A DNA stretch of 64,000 nt, taken from contig JANXSP010000099.1 in the NCBI GenBank assembly GCA_025356575.1, positions 1 to 64,000 of the forward strand, read 5' to 3'. The DNA comes from Novosphingobium sp. Its GTDB lineage: Bacteria; Pseudomonadota; Alphaproteobacteria; Sphingomonadales; Sphingomonadaceae. The translations under genes were made by a program, and so were the position numbers. The notes below the pieces were generated by a model. It was given only the letters and a program-made list of their open reading frames with translations. It was not told the origin of the DNA and searched no databases. Below, one piece after another: positions 39,799-48,169 of this stretch; within the stretch, counting starts at the first letter, position 1; the number at the start of each line of letters is the position of its first letter.

Positions 39799-39810
39799 TT
39801 GTCGAGACAA
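39799..39810. promoter_or_regulatory. candidate operator copy 7, TTGTCGAGACAA
   Basis: Palindromic variant of the operator in a 51-bp divergent intergenic region. Confidence 0.65.
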
Positions 39811-39812
39811 AT

Positions 39813-39824
39813 TTGTCCGGACAA
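39813..39824. promoter_or_regulatory. candidate operator copy 8, TTGTCCGGACAA
   Basis: Perfect palindrome (14-bp form TTTGTCCGGACAAA); 14 bp centre-to-centre from copy 7. Confidence 0.78.
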
Positions 39825-39833
39825 ATTGAGCGC

Positions 39834-41180
39834 ATGATCACACGTCATTTCATTACGATTCCCGGCTCCGGTTCGGTCCCGCCGCGGCGCGTTCACTTTC
39901 GCCGCTGCGGAAACGGTCCGGCGCTGCTGATGGTCCATCAAAGCCCGCGCAGTTCAGCCGAATACGAACGCCTGATGCAGGAATGGGGCGCGTATTTCAC
40001 CTGCATCGCGCCCGACACGCCCGGGTTCGGCCAGTCCGATGCTCTCCCCGGGCACCCCGAGATTGCCGAGTTCGCCGACGCAGCCGCGGAGTTTCTCACC
40101 GCACTCGGGATCGAACGCTGCGCCGCGTACGGGTTCCACTCGGGCGGGATCATCCTGGTCACCGCGATGGCCCGCCACGCACCGCGGTTCTCGTGCCTTG
40201 CGGTCGGCGGCTACGCAATCTGGACGCCGGAAGAGATGCGCATCTTCGGCGAATCGTATCTCCCTGCGTTTGAACCCTCGGGCTACGGCGAACACCTCAC
40301 CTGGTTGTGGAACCGGATGCTCGAGCAGAGCTGGTATTTCCCGTGGTTCGATACGCGCGACGCGGCGCGGCTGTCCGGGGCGCACGCCGATCTCGTCCGC
40401 GTCGATGCCGCGGTGATGGAAATGCTCGATGCCGGCGCGGCGTATCGGGCAGGTTATGGCGCGGTCTTGCGCGCCTCGCGCGATATCCCGCCTGCCGACG
40501 CGGTAACCCCGCCGGTGCTGATCACGGCGTACGACGGCGATCCGCTTCAGGCCCACATCCACCGCCTGGGCGCGATGCCCGCGGCGTGGAGCGCGCACAA
40601 AGTCTCTGACCCTGCCCGACAGGAGGCCGACAGCCTGGCGTTCCTGCGCGTGCATGCGGGCGACATTTGTCCCGCGCTTGCCGAGGACCTCGACGAAGGG
40701 TTCATCGCGGTTGGCGAAGGTCTGGTTCACTGGCGCGGCGCGCGCGGGGCGGCGAGGCTGGCACTCCACATGCCCGGCGGAGAGCTGGCTGAGCCGCGCG
40801 CGGATGAGATCGCGATCGACGTGCCGGGCCACGGGTTGTCGTCGCCGCAGCCCGATATCGCCGCCGCGATCGAGGCGGCACGCGCCGCGCTCGGCGCTCT
40901 CGAGACCGTCTGGCCCGCCGCGCCTGCGGGCGAACCCGCGCAGCTTTACCCCGATCTCACCCCCGATCGCGCGGGCGGGCACTTGACCCGCGCGTGGAGC
41001 GCGGTGCGCGCTGCGGTGATCTTCGATCCGTGGTACGCGGCGGGCAAGGACAACGCCAAGGCTATCGACCCTGCCGCGCTCGCCCCCAATGCCCTTGCGC
41101 CGCGTGCCCGCGCGCTGCTCCGCGCCGGAACCGCCGCGCGGACCTACCACGACCTGCTCGCATCAAAGGACCGTGCATGA
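39834..41180 (+). CDS. alpha/beta-hydrolase
   Basis: GPALLMVHQSPRSSAEY, APDTPGFGQSD, AAYGFHSGGIILV, with a C-terminal extension. Confidence 0.85.
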   Translation: MITRHFITIPGSGSVPPRRVHFRRCGNGPALLMVHQSPRSSAEYERLMQEWGAYFTCIAPDTPGFGQSDALPGHPEIAEFADAAAEFLTALGIERCAAYGFHSGGIILVTAMARHAPRFSCLAVGGYAIWTPEEMRIFGESYLPAFEPSGYGEHLTWLWNRMLEQSWYFPWFDTRDAARLSGAHADLVRVDAAVMEMLDAGAAYRAGYGAVLRASRDIPPADAVTPPVLITAYDGDPLQAHIHRLGAMPAAWSAHKVSDPARQEADSLAFLRVHAGDICPALAEDLDEGFIAVGEGLVHWRGARGAARLALHMPGGELAEPRADEIAIDVPGHGLSSPQPDIAAAIEAARAALGALETVWPAAPAGEPAQLYPDLTPDRAGGHLTRAWSAVRAAVIFDPWYAAGKDNAKAIDPAALAPNALAPRARALLRAGTAARTYHDLLASKDRA

Positions 41181-41731
41181 CCGATATCCGTACTGCCATG
41201 CCGCTGCTCGCCCGCCACGAAGGCGTGTGGGACGGCGTCTACACCTACTTCAACGCCGCCAACGAAAAGGTCGACGAGCACGCCAGCCGCTTGTTGTGCC
41301 GGATGCCCGAGGATGGCCCTCACCCCTATCACCAGACCAATCATTACCGGTGGGCCGACGGCAAGACCGAAATCCGCGACTTTCCGGCCGAGTTCCGCGA
41401 CAACCGCATCTGGTGGGACAACGAGCTTATCCAGGGCTGGGCCGCCGAAGTCCCGCTCGACACGCTGAACCGCACCATGATGCTGTACTGGCAGCGCACG
41501 GGCGATCCGCTGCTGTATCTCTACGAGCAGATCCAGATTTCCGACGATGGCCAAAATCGTTGCCGTACCTGGCACTGGATCCGCAAAGGCATGCTCGAGA
41601 CGCGCACCGCGATCCAGGAACGCTTCGTGACCAAGGACTGGCGCAAGATCGAGGCCGAGATGATCGCTGCCGAAGCCGCGGGGACGCGCGTGCAATTCGG
41701 CGGCGGCTCGGGCTTCGGCGGAGCAACCTAA
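41177..41731 (+). CDS. uncharacterised protein, paralogue of 35392..35850
   Basis: LARHEGVWDGVYTYFNAANEKVDEHASRLLCRMPEDGPHPYHQTNHYRWADGKTEIRDF. Confidence 0.65.
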   Translation: MTDIRTAMPLLARHEGVWDGVYTYFNAANEKVDEHASRLLCRMPEDGPHPYHQTNHYRWADGKTEIRDFPAEFRDNRIWWDNELIQGWAAEVPLDTLNRTMMLYWQRTGDPLLYLYEQIQISDDGQNRCRTWHWIRKGMLETRTAIQERFVTKDWRKIEAEMIAAEAAGTRVQFGGGSGFGGAT

Positions 41732-41740
41732 GCCAAAGCG

Positions 41741-43105
41741 ATGCCGCAGACGCTGTTCGCCAAGATCTGGGAATCGCACCGCGTCGCGGATACCGCCGCG
41801 GGATCGAGCCTGATCGCGGTCGATCGCGTATTCCTGCATGAGCGGACCGGTGCCGCCGCACTGAACGGCATGGTTGCCGCAGGTCGCAGCGTGCGCGATC
41901 CCGCGCGAGTGTTCGCGGTTACCGACCACATCGTCGATACCCGACCCGGCAGGGGCGACGCCACCCTGATGCCCGGCGGGCAGGCCTTCATCACCGAGAC
42001 CCGCGCAGCATGCGCGGCGGCGGGGATCACGCTGTTCGATGTCAACGACCGCGATCAGGGCATCGTCCATGTGATCAGCCCCGAGCTTGGCATCGTCCTG
42101 CCCGGCGCCACGCTCGTCGCGCCCGACAGCCACACCTGCACCCAGGGCGCGTTCGGCGCGCTGGCGTGGGGGATCGGCTCAAGCGAAGCCGAACACGCGA
42201 TGGTCACCGGAACGTTGCGGATGGTTCGGCCCCGGACGATGCGCGTGACCTACACCGGCGCACTGAGCCCAGGGGTCACGGCCAAGGACATGGCGCTGAC
42301 GCTGATCGCGGCGCACGGCGCGGGCGGCGGCGCGGGGCATGTGATCGAGTTCGCGGGCGAAGCGGTGGAGGCGCTCGACATCGAGGCGCGGATGACGCTG
42401 TGCAATATGGCGACCGAATTTGCGGCCGTAACCGCGATCATCGCGCCCGATGCAAAGACGTATGCCGCACTGGCCGGGACGCGCTATGCCCCCGCGGACT
42501 TCGATGCCCCGTATTGGCAGGCTTTGGCGAGCGATGAGGGAGCGGTATTCGACGCCGAGATCGTCATGGATGCCGCGGCAATCGCCCCGATGGTCAGCTG
42601 GGGGACCAGCCCCGAGCAGAGCGTTGCAGTGGGGGCAGTCATCCCGCAAGGACCCCAGCGCGCGCACGACTATATCGGGCTGGCCGCGGGTGAGCGTCTG
42701 GCCGGGACGCCAATCGACGCGGCATTCATCGGCAGCTGCACCAACGCCCGCTTGTCCGACTTGCGCCGTGCCGCCGCGATATTGAAGGGTCGCCGCATCG
42801 CGCCGGGCATCCGCTCCGCGCTCGTCGTCCCCGGCAGTTCCGCGGTGCGCCGGGCCGCCGAGGCCGAAGGGCTCGACCGGGTGTTTACCGACGCCGGGTT
42901 CGAATGGCGGGAAAGCGGCTGCTCGCTGTGCTTTTACGCGGGCGGCGAGGGCTTTGCCCCCGGCAGCCGCACGATCAGCAGCACCAACCGCAACTTCGAA
43001 GGCCGCCAGGGCCCGGGCATCCGCACGCACATCGCCAGCCCCGAAACCGTCGCCGCCAGCGCGATCGCCGGGGTGATCGCCGATCCGCGAGATTATACGC
43101 CATGA
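41741..43105 (+). CDS. aconitase-family hydratase, large subunit (LeuC-like)
   Basis: IVHVISPELGIVLPGATLVAPDSHTCTQGAFGALAWGIGSSEAEHAM, FIGSCTNARLSDLRRAA, ESGCSLCFY, TNRNFEGRQG. Confidence 0.93.
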   Translation: MPQTLFAKIWESHRVADTAAGSSLIAVDRVFLHERTGAAALNGMVAAGRSVRDPARVFAVTDHIVDTRPGRGDATLMPGGQAFITETRAACAAAGITLFDVNDRDQGIVHVISPELGIVLPGATLVAPDSHTCTQGAFGALAWGIGSSEAEHAMVTGTLRMVRPRTMRVTYTGALSPGVTAKDMALTLIAAHGAGGGAGHVIEFAGEAVEALDIEARMTLCNMATEFAAVTAIIAPDAKTYAALAGTRYAPADFDAPYWQALASDEGAVFDAEIVMDAAAIAPMVSWGTSPEQSVAVGAVIPQGPQRAHDYIGLAAGERLAGTPIDAAFIGSCTNARLSDLRRAAAILKGRRIAPGIRSALVVPGSSAVRRAAEAEGLDRVFTDAGFEWRESGCSLCFYAGGEGFAPGSRTISSTNRNFEGRQGPGIRTHIASPETVAASAIAGVIADPRDYTP

Positions 43106-43701
43106 CCCCGTTTACCACCCTCACCAGTATCGTAGTGCCGCTGCTGCGCGACAATATCGACACCGACACGATCATCCCCAGCCGCGAGATGCGCAGCACC
43201 GGTCGCACCGGGCTCGCGGACGGCCTGTTCGCCCCTTGGCGTTATGTCGAGGCCCGCGTGCCCGATCCGGCGTTCACGCTCAACCAGCCCGCGTTTGCGC
43301 GCGCCGCGATCCTTGCCAGCGGGGCCAACTTCGGCTGCGGATCGAGCCGCGAACATGCGGTCTGGGCGCTGAGCGAATGGGGCATCCGCGCGGTGATCGC
43401 GACCAGTTTCGCGCCGATTTTCGCGGGCAACTGCGTGCGTAACGGGGTGCTGGCAGTGGTGCTGGAGCGCGATGCGATCGCGGCGCTGGCGGGGCACGAA
43501 ACACGGATCGACCTGGCGGCACAGACCGTCAGCGCCGGCGCCGCGTCGTGGGCGTTCGCCATCGATCCCGAGAGCAAGAGCATGCTGCTCGAGGGCTTGG
43601 ACGCGATCGACCTGACGCTGAAGTCGCGCGCCGCAATCGACGCGTGGACCGCGCAGGACCGCACCCTGCGCCCATGGGTCTATCTGGAGCGCGCCGCATG
43701 A
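43102..43701 (+). CDS. aconitase-family hydratase, small subunit (LeuD-like)
   Basis: VVPLLRDNIDTDTIIPSREM, ASGANFGCGSSREHAVWALSEWGIRAVIATSFAPIFAGNCVRNGVL. Confidence 0.93.
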   Translation: MTPFTTLTSIVVPLLRDNIDTDTIIPSREMRSTGRTGLADGLFAPWRYVEARVPDPAFTLNQPAFARAAILASGANFGCGSSREHAVWALSEWGIRAVIATSFAPIFAGNCVRNGVLAVVLERDAIAALAGHETRIDLAAQTVSAGAASWAFAIDPESKSMLLEGLDAIDLTLKSRAAIDAWTAQDRTLRPWVYLERAA

Positions 43702-44615
43702 CCGCCATTCTCGTGTCCGAGGTCGGCCCACGCGACGGGCTCCAGTCGATCGACCGGGTGATGCCGCTGACCGCCAAGCAGGCGTGGATCGCGGCCGAGG
43801 CTGCTTCCGGCGTGCGCGAGATCGAGGTTGGGAGCTTCGTGCCGCCCGCCCTCCTCCCGCAGATGGCCGATACCGCCGCGCTGGTCGAATTCGCGCTGAC
43901 GATCCCGGGACTCAACGTCGTCGCGCTGGTGCCCAACGCCAAGGGTGCCGCGCTGGCGGCGGCGGCGGGGGTCCACGCGATGAGCGTGCCGTTCTCGATG
44001 AGCGAGACGCATTCGCTGCGCAACGTTCGCAAGGACCACCCCGTCATGCTCGCCGAGATCGCCGAGATCGCGCGGATCGCCAAGGCGGCGGGAAGCCACT
44101 TCGCGGTCGGGCTATCGACCGCGTTCGGGTGTACGATCGAGGGTGCGGTGCCCGAGGCGCAGGTCGTCCGGCTCGCGGTCGCCGCGGCGGAGGCCGGGGC
44201 GCAGGAGTTCAGCCTGTCGGACACCACGGGATACGCCGATCCAGCGCAAGTCCGCCGCCTGATCCGCGCCGTCCGTGCCGAGGTCGGCGATTTGCTGACC
44301 ACGCTCCACCTCCACAACACCCGCGGGCTGGGGCTGGCCAACGCGCTGGCGGGGCTGGACGAGGGGATCACCACGCTCGATGCTTCGCTCGGCGGGCTTG
44401 GCGGTTGCCCGTTCGCGCCGGGGGCCTCGGGCAACCTGGTGACCGAGGATCTGGTGCTGATGCTCAACGCGATGGGCTACGACACCGGGATCGACCTCGC
44501 CGCGCTGCTCGAAGTGCGCAAGATCGTGGCCGAAGCGCTGCCGGACGAACCGCTGTACGGCTTCACCCCCGACGCCGGGCCGATGCTGGATTACGCAGAA
44601 CGGGCCGCGCGATGA
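43698..44615 (+). CDS. hydroxymethylglutaryl-CoA lyase-like aldolase
   Basis: VSEVGPRDGLQSI, IEVGSFVPP, LHLHNTRGLGLANALAGLDEGITTLDASLGGLGGCPFAPGASGN. Confidence 0.93.
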   Translation: MTAILVSEVGPRDGLQSIDRVMPLTAKQAWIAAEAASGVREIEVGSFVPPALLPQMADTAALVEFALTIPGLNVVALVPNAKGAALAAAAGVHAMSVPFSMSETHSLRNVRKDHPVMLAEIAEIARIAKAAGSHFAVGLSTAFGCTIEGAVPEAQVVRLAVAAAEAGAQEFSLSDTTGYADPAQVRRLIRAVRAEVGDLLTTLHLHNTRGLGLANALAGLDEGITTLDASLGGLGGCPFAPGASGNLVTEDLVLMLNAMGYDTGIDLAALLEVRKIVAEALPDEPLYGFTPDAGPMLDYAERAAR

Positions 44616-45793
44616 TCGGGCCGACCCCGCTCGCCGGCCTTCGCGTGATCGAGTTCACGCACATGGTGATGGGGCCCACGGTGGGCCACATCCTTGCCGG
44701 ACTCGGCGCAGAAGTCACCCGGGTCGAGCCGATCGGCGGCGACGCGACACGGCGGCTGCTAGGCTCGGGCGCGGGCTATTTTCCGATGTACAACCGCGGC
44801 AAGGCCTCGATCTGCCTCGATCTCAAAAGCGCGGATGGGCTGACTGTGGCGCAGGACCTCTGCGCCAGCGCCGACATCCTGGTCGAGAACTTTCGCCCCG
44901 GCGCGCTGGGCCGGCTCGGGCTGGGCTACGATGCGCTCGCCGCCGCAAACCCGCGGCTGATCTATTGCAGCGAAAAGGGCTTTCTTCCCGGCCCGTACGA
45001 GAACCGCACCGCACTCGACGAGGTCGCTCAGATGATGGGCGGGCTCGCCTACATGACGGGGCCGCCGGGCCAGCCGCTGCGCGCGGGCGCCAGCGTGATC
45101 GACGTGACGGGAGGCATGTTCGGGGTAATCGGGGTGCTCGCCGCGCTCGAGGAACGCCACCGCACCGGGCGCGGGCAAAAGGTCGTCGCCAGCCTGTTCG
45201 AGACGACTGCCTACCTCGTCGGCCAACACATGGCGCAGTTCGCGGTGACCGGAAAACCCGCCGCGCCGATGCCCGCGCGCGTCTCCGCCTGGGCGATCTA
45301 CGACGTGTTCCAGACCCGCGACGAGCCGGTGTTCATCGGCGTGGTCACCGACGCGCTGTGGGAGAAGTTCTGCGCGCTGTTCAGCTTGGACGAACTGTGG
45401 GCCGACCGGTCGATCCGCGCCAACAACGCGCGGGTCATGGCGCGCGAGCGCATCCTCCCCCCGATCCGCGCGCTGATCGCGCAGATGACCCGCGCCGAGG
45501 TAATCGCCAAGCTGGACGGGACCGGGATGCCGTTTGCTGCGATCGGGCGGCCCGAGGATCTGTTCGCCGATCCGCATCTGGCCACCGGCGGGCTCGAACC
45601 GGTGACGCTCGACGATGGCCGGGCGACGCAGCTTCCGACGATTCCGCTCGAGATGGATGGCAAGCGCCCGGGCGGCGCCAGCACCCTGCCACGCGCGGGC
45701 GCCGATGCGCGCCGGGTGCTGGCCGGGCTGGGCTACGACAACGACAGGATCGCCGCGCTGATCGCCAGCGGCGCAGTGGAGGAAAGCACATGA
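44612..45793 (+). CDS. CaiB/BaiF (family III) CoA-transferase
   Basis: LAGLRVIEFTHMVMGPTVGHILAGLGAEVTRVEPIGGDATR, LDLKSADGLTVAQDLCASADILVENFRPGALGRLGLG. Confidence 0.92.
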   Translation: MIGPTPLAGLRVIEFTHMVMGPTVGHILAGLGAEVTRVEPIGGDATRRLLGSGAGYFPMYNRGKASICLDLKSADGLTVAQDLCASADILVENFRPGALGRLGLGYDALAAANPRLIYCSEKGFLPGPYENRTALDEVAQMMGGLAYMTGPPGQPLRAGASVIDVTGGMFGVIGVLAALEERHRTGRGQKVVASLFETTAYLVGQHMAQFAVTGKPAAPMPARVSAWAIYDVFQTRDEPVFIGVVTDALWEKFCALFSLDELWADRSIRANNARVMARERILPPIRALIAQMTRAEVIAKLDGTGMPFAAIGRPEDLFADPHLATGGLEPVTLDDGRATQLPTIPLEMDGKRPGGASTLPRAGADARRVLAGLGYDNDRIAALIASGAVEEST

Positions 45794-46404
45794 AAGCAGC
45801 TATCGTCGCAGGGTTCGCGATTGCGGGATTGACCCTGAGCGCAAACGCCGACGCGCGGACGGCGCGTCGTCCGGTGGTTGCGGAGCATCCCGCGCCGCCG
45901 CATGCCTCGCCCGGCGTGACCGCGCCCACGGTGCGCCTGCCGACCGACGTGCGCCGCACCACGATCATCGTGCGGAGCATGGAAAACAGCCTCAAGCTCT
46001 ACCGCGACGTGATCGGGATGAAGGTCAACTACGATGCGGTGGTCGAAACCTCGGGCGTAGCGCTGCCCGCGGGCGCGCCGGGGGCCAAGACGCGGCTCGT
46101 GCTGCTCAACGCCAACGATCCGTTCGTCGGCTGGATCGGATTGATGGAGTGGCTCACCCCGCCGATCCCCGCGGGCGAGTACCCCAAGCGGATGGGCCCG
46201 GGCGGGGTGGTGATCGTGATGAACACTGACGATGTCGACGGCCGCTGCGCCCTGGCGCGAACGGTTCCGGGGGTGACGATGACGTCCGAGGCCCGGATGC
46301 AGGAATACCCCGGCCGCAATGGCGCGCCGCCGATCAAGGTGCGCGGGTGCAATTTCTTCGATCCCGACGGGGTTCTGATCGAGATGAACCAGTTGCTGCG
46401 CTAG
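45790..46404 (+). CDS. exported VOC-superfamily protein
   Basis: Signal peptide MKAAIVAGFAIAGLTLSANADARTA; VOC domain TTIIVRSMENSLKLYRDVIGMKVNYD...FFDPDGVLIEMNQ. Confidence 0.75.
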   Translation: MKAAIVAGFAIAGLTLSANADARTARRPVVAEHPAPPHASPGVTAPTVRLPTDVRRTTIIVRSMENSLKLYRDVIGMKVNYDAVVETSGVALPAGAPGAKTRLVLLNANDPFVGWIGLMEWLTPPIPAGEYPKRMGPGGVVIVMNTDDVDGRCALARTVPGVTMTSEARMQEYPGRNGAPPIKVRGCNFFDPDGVLIEMNQLLR

Positions 46405-46450
46405 GCAGGGAACAATGTCTCGACGGGCGCGGCTGCGCCGCTGCTCGACA

Positions 46451-46514
46451 CGAACGGGGTAGGAGCGGGGGAGCAAGCCAACCCGCAAAGGATTTCCGAA
46501 CCTATCCCCGTTCG
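46451..46514. other. long imperfect hairpin between convergent genes
   Basis: CGAACGGGGTAGG (46451-46463) pairs with CCTATCCCCGTTCG (46501-46514), one bulge; nested GCGGG/CCCGC. Confidence 0.5.
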
Positions 46515-46566
46515 GAGTGAGATGGTTGCCCGGATTGCAGGGTCGCAGCGCGCTGGCCGAAAGCCC

Positions 46567-46932
46567 CTACTCGCGCGCCAGTTTCTCCACCCAGTCCTGC
46601 ACCGGCGGGTCGGCGGCTTCCAGCGCCTCGACCTCCTGCTGGTAGCCGCGCATGATCCGGGCGATATAGGCCTTGGTCGCCACCCCGCGTTCATAGCCCG
46701 CGGCGGTATCGGGCACATATTCCTCGATCGCCCGGCGCTCGAGCGAGCCCCCCGCTTCGAGCAGACGCTCCACCGTATCGAGCCGTTCGCGCAGCACCGA
46801 AACTTCCGAGGCCAGCGCGGTTGCCAGCGAAAGCAGGCGGTCGATTGCGGGATCATCGAAATATTCGGGCCGCTTGCCCTTGGCGCGTTTGCCCGCGCGC
46901 GCGATCCAGTCGAGCGGAGCGTCGTCACTCAC
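46567..46932 (-). CDS. small charged helical protein of unknown function
   Basis: Probable GTG start; SDDAPLDWIARAGKRAKGKRPEYFDDPAIDRLLSLATALASEVSVLRERLDTVERLLEAGG; 4-bp overlap with the methyltransferase stop. Confidence 0.6.
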   Translation of the reverse strand: MSDDAPLDWIARAGKRAKGKRPEYFDDPAIDRLLSLATALASEVSVLRERLDTVERLLEAGGSLERRAIEEYVPDTAAGYERGVATKAYIARIMRGYQQEVEALEAADPPVQDWVEKLARE

Positions 46933-48143
46933 GCGGCGGCAACCTGCGCCAGCGGCTTCCATGCGCCATAGGCGTTCCACACCGCGGCGCGGCCGTAATC
47001 CTCCGCCTCGCCGCTCGGCGCATCGGGGAAGATCGTCCGGTCGACGACCGCGCGCACCCCGACTTCGAACTGCGCATCGCGCGGGAAGCCGGCACGCGCG
47101 ATCACGTCCTTGAGGTCGAAAGCGTGCATCGAGGACCAGAACGGCTCGTTGTTGTTGAACGCATCCCAGTCGCGCATGAACTGCTCGTAAAGCGGCATCG
47201 CGTCCGAATATTCGGGCTGTTCGATGTGGAATATCAGCCCGCCCGGCGCGAGCACGCGGCTCGCCTCACCCAGCACCTTCGGCAGCGCCTTGCCCGAAAG
47301 TTCGTGGAGGAACATGGTGGTCTGGACCCAGTCGAAATAGCCATCGGGCCAGCGCGAGAGGTCCTCGCCAGAAGCCTGGACGAAACGGATGTTCTTCACC
47401 CCCAAGCCCGCCGCGCGCGCCGCGCCGTAGCGCAGCGAAGCGCCCGCGGTGTCGATCGCGATGACCTCGGCATCGGGAAACGCCTGCGCGATCGGCAGCG
47501 CATTGTGGCCGACCGTGGCCCCGATATCGAGGATGCGCTTCGGCCGGAAATCGGGGTGCGCCCGCTTCGCCCACTCGGCCACCGCCGCGCCGCCGCCGTC
47601 GTTGAGCGCGCCCATCGCGCCGCCGGTGGTGGCGAAAATCCCGACATCGTAATTCGCGCCCGCAGCGACATCGCCCGCGCGCTCTTCGGTATGGTACCCG
47701 CCAGGCTGGCAGTGGATATCGACCGCGGTCTGGTAATGCGGCTGCGCCACCGCGGGATCGAGCTCGAGTTGCCCCGAATGCGCGTTGAATTGGCGCGCCA
47801 GCGCGTCGAGCTGGTCGAGTTGGCGCAGCGTCGTCTGGCGCCCGTTATGCTGGCGCAGCTCCATCGAATTGCGCTTGAGCGCCGACCACATCCGGTGCCA
47901 CGGATCGCGGTTCATCGCCTTGCGGATTTCGTTGCGGTGCTGCGGATCGCGGCCATGTTCGGCGCGGAACGCGGGCAGCACGCGCTTTTCGTAAGCCAGC
48001 TTGTTACCCGCGCCGATCGTGCCTGACAGGTACCGATTGAAATTGGCGAGGAAGTTGAAACGCGCCGCTTCGTCGTGATCGACCCGCGGCATCATCGGAT
48101 GGCGAGTCAGCGCGGTGTAGGGCGGCGGTACTTCCTGGGTCAT
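46929..48143 (-). CDS. SAM-dependent class I methyltransferase
   Basis: RILDIGATVGHNALPIAQAFPDAEVIAIDTAGASLRYG (motif I), GYFDWVQTTMFLHELSGKALPKVLGEASRVLAPGGLIFHIEQPE. Confidence 0.85.
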   Translation of the reverse strand: MTQEVPPPYTALTRHPMMPRVDHDEAARFNFLANFNRYLSGTIGAGNKLAYEKRVLPAFRAEHGRDPQHRNEIRKAMNRDPWHRMWSALKRNSMELRQHNGRQTTLRQLDQLDALARQFNAHSGQLELDPAVAQPHYQTAVDIHCQPGGYHTEERAGDVAAGANYDVGIFATTGGAMGALNDGGGAAVAEWAKRAHPDFRPKRILDIGATVGHNALPIAQAFPDAEVIAIDTAGASLRYGAARAAGLGVKNIRFVQASGEDLSRWPDGYFDWVQTTMFLHELSGKALPKVLGEASRVLAPGGLIFHIEQPEYSDAMPLYEQFMRDWDAFNNNEPFWSSMHAFDLKDVIARAGFPRDAQFEVGVRAVVDRTIFPDAPSGEAEDYGRAAVWNAYGAWKPLAQVAAA

Positions 48144-48157
48144 CGGCTCACTCGCAA

Positions 48158-48169
48158 TTGTCCGGACAA
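48158..48169. promoter_or_regulatory. candidate operator copy 9, TTGTCCGGACAA
   Basis: Perfect palindrome 15 bp upstream of the methyltransferase start; TTGACA hexamer on the minus strand at 48192-48197. Confidence 0.75.
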
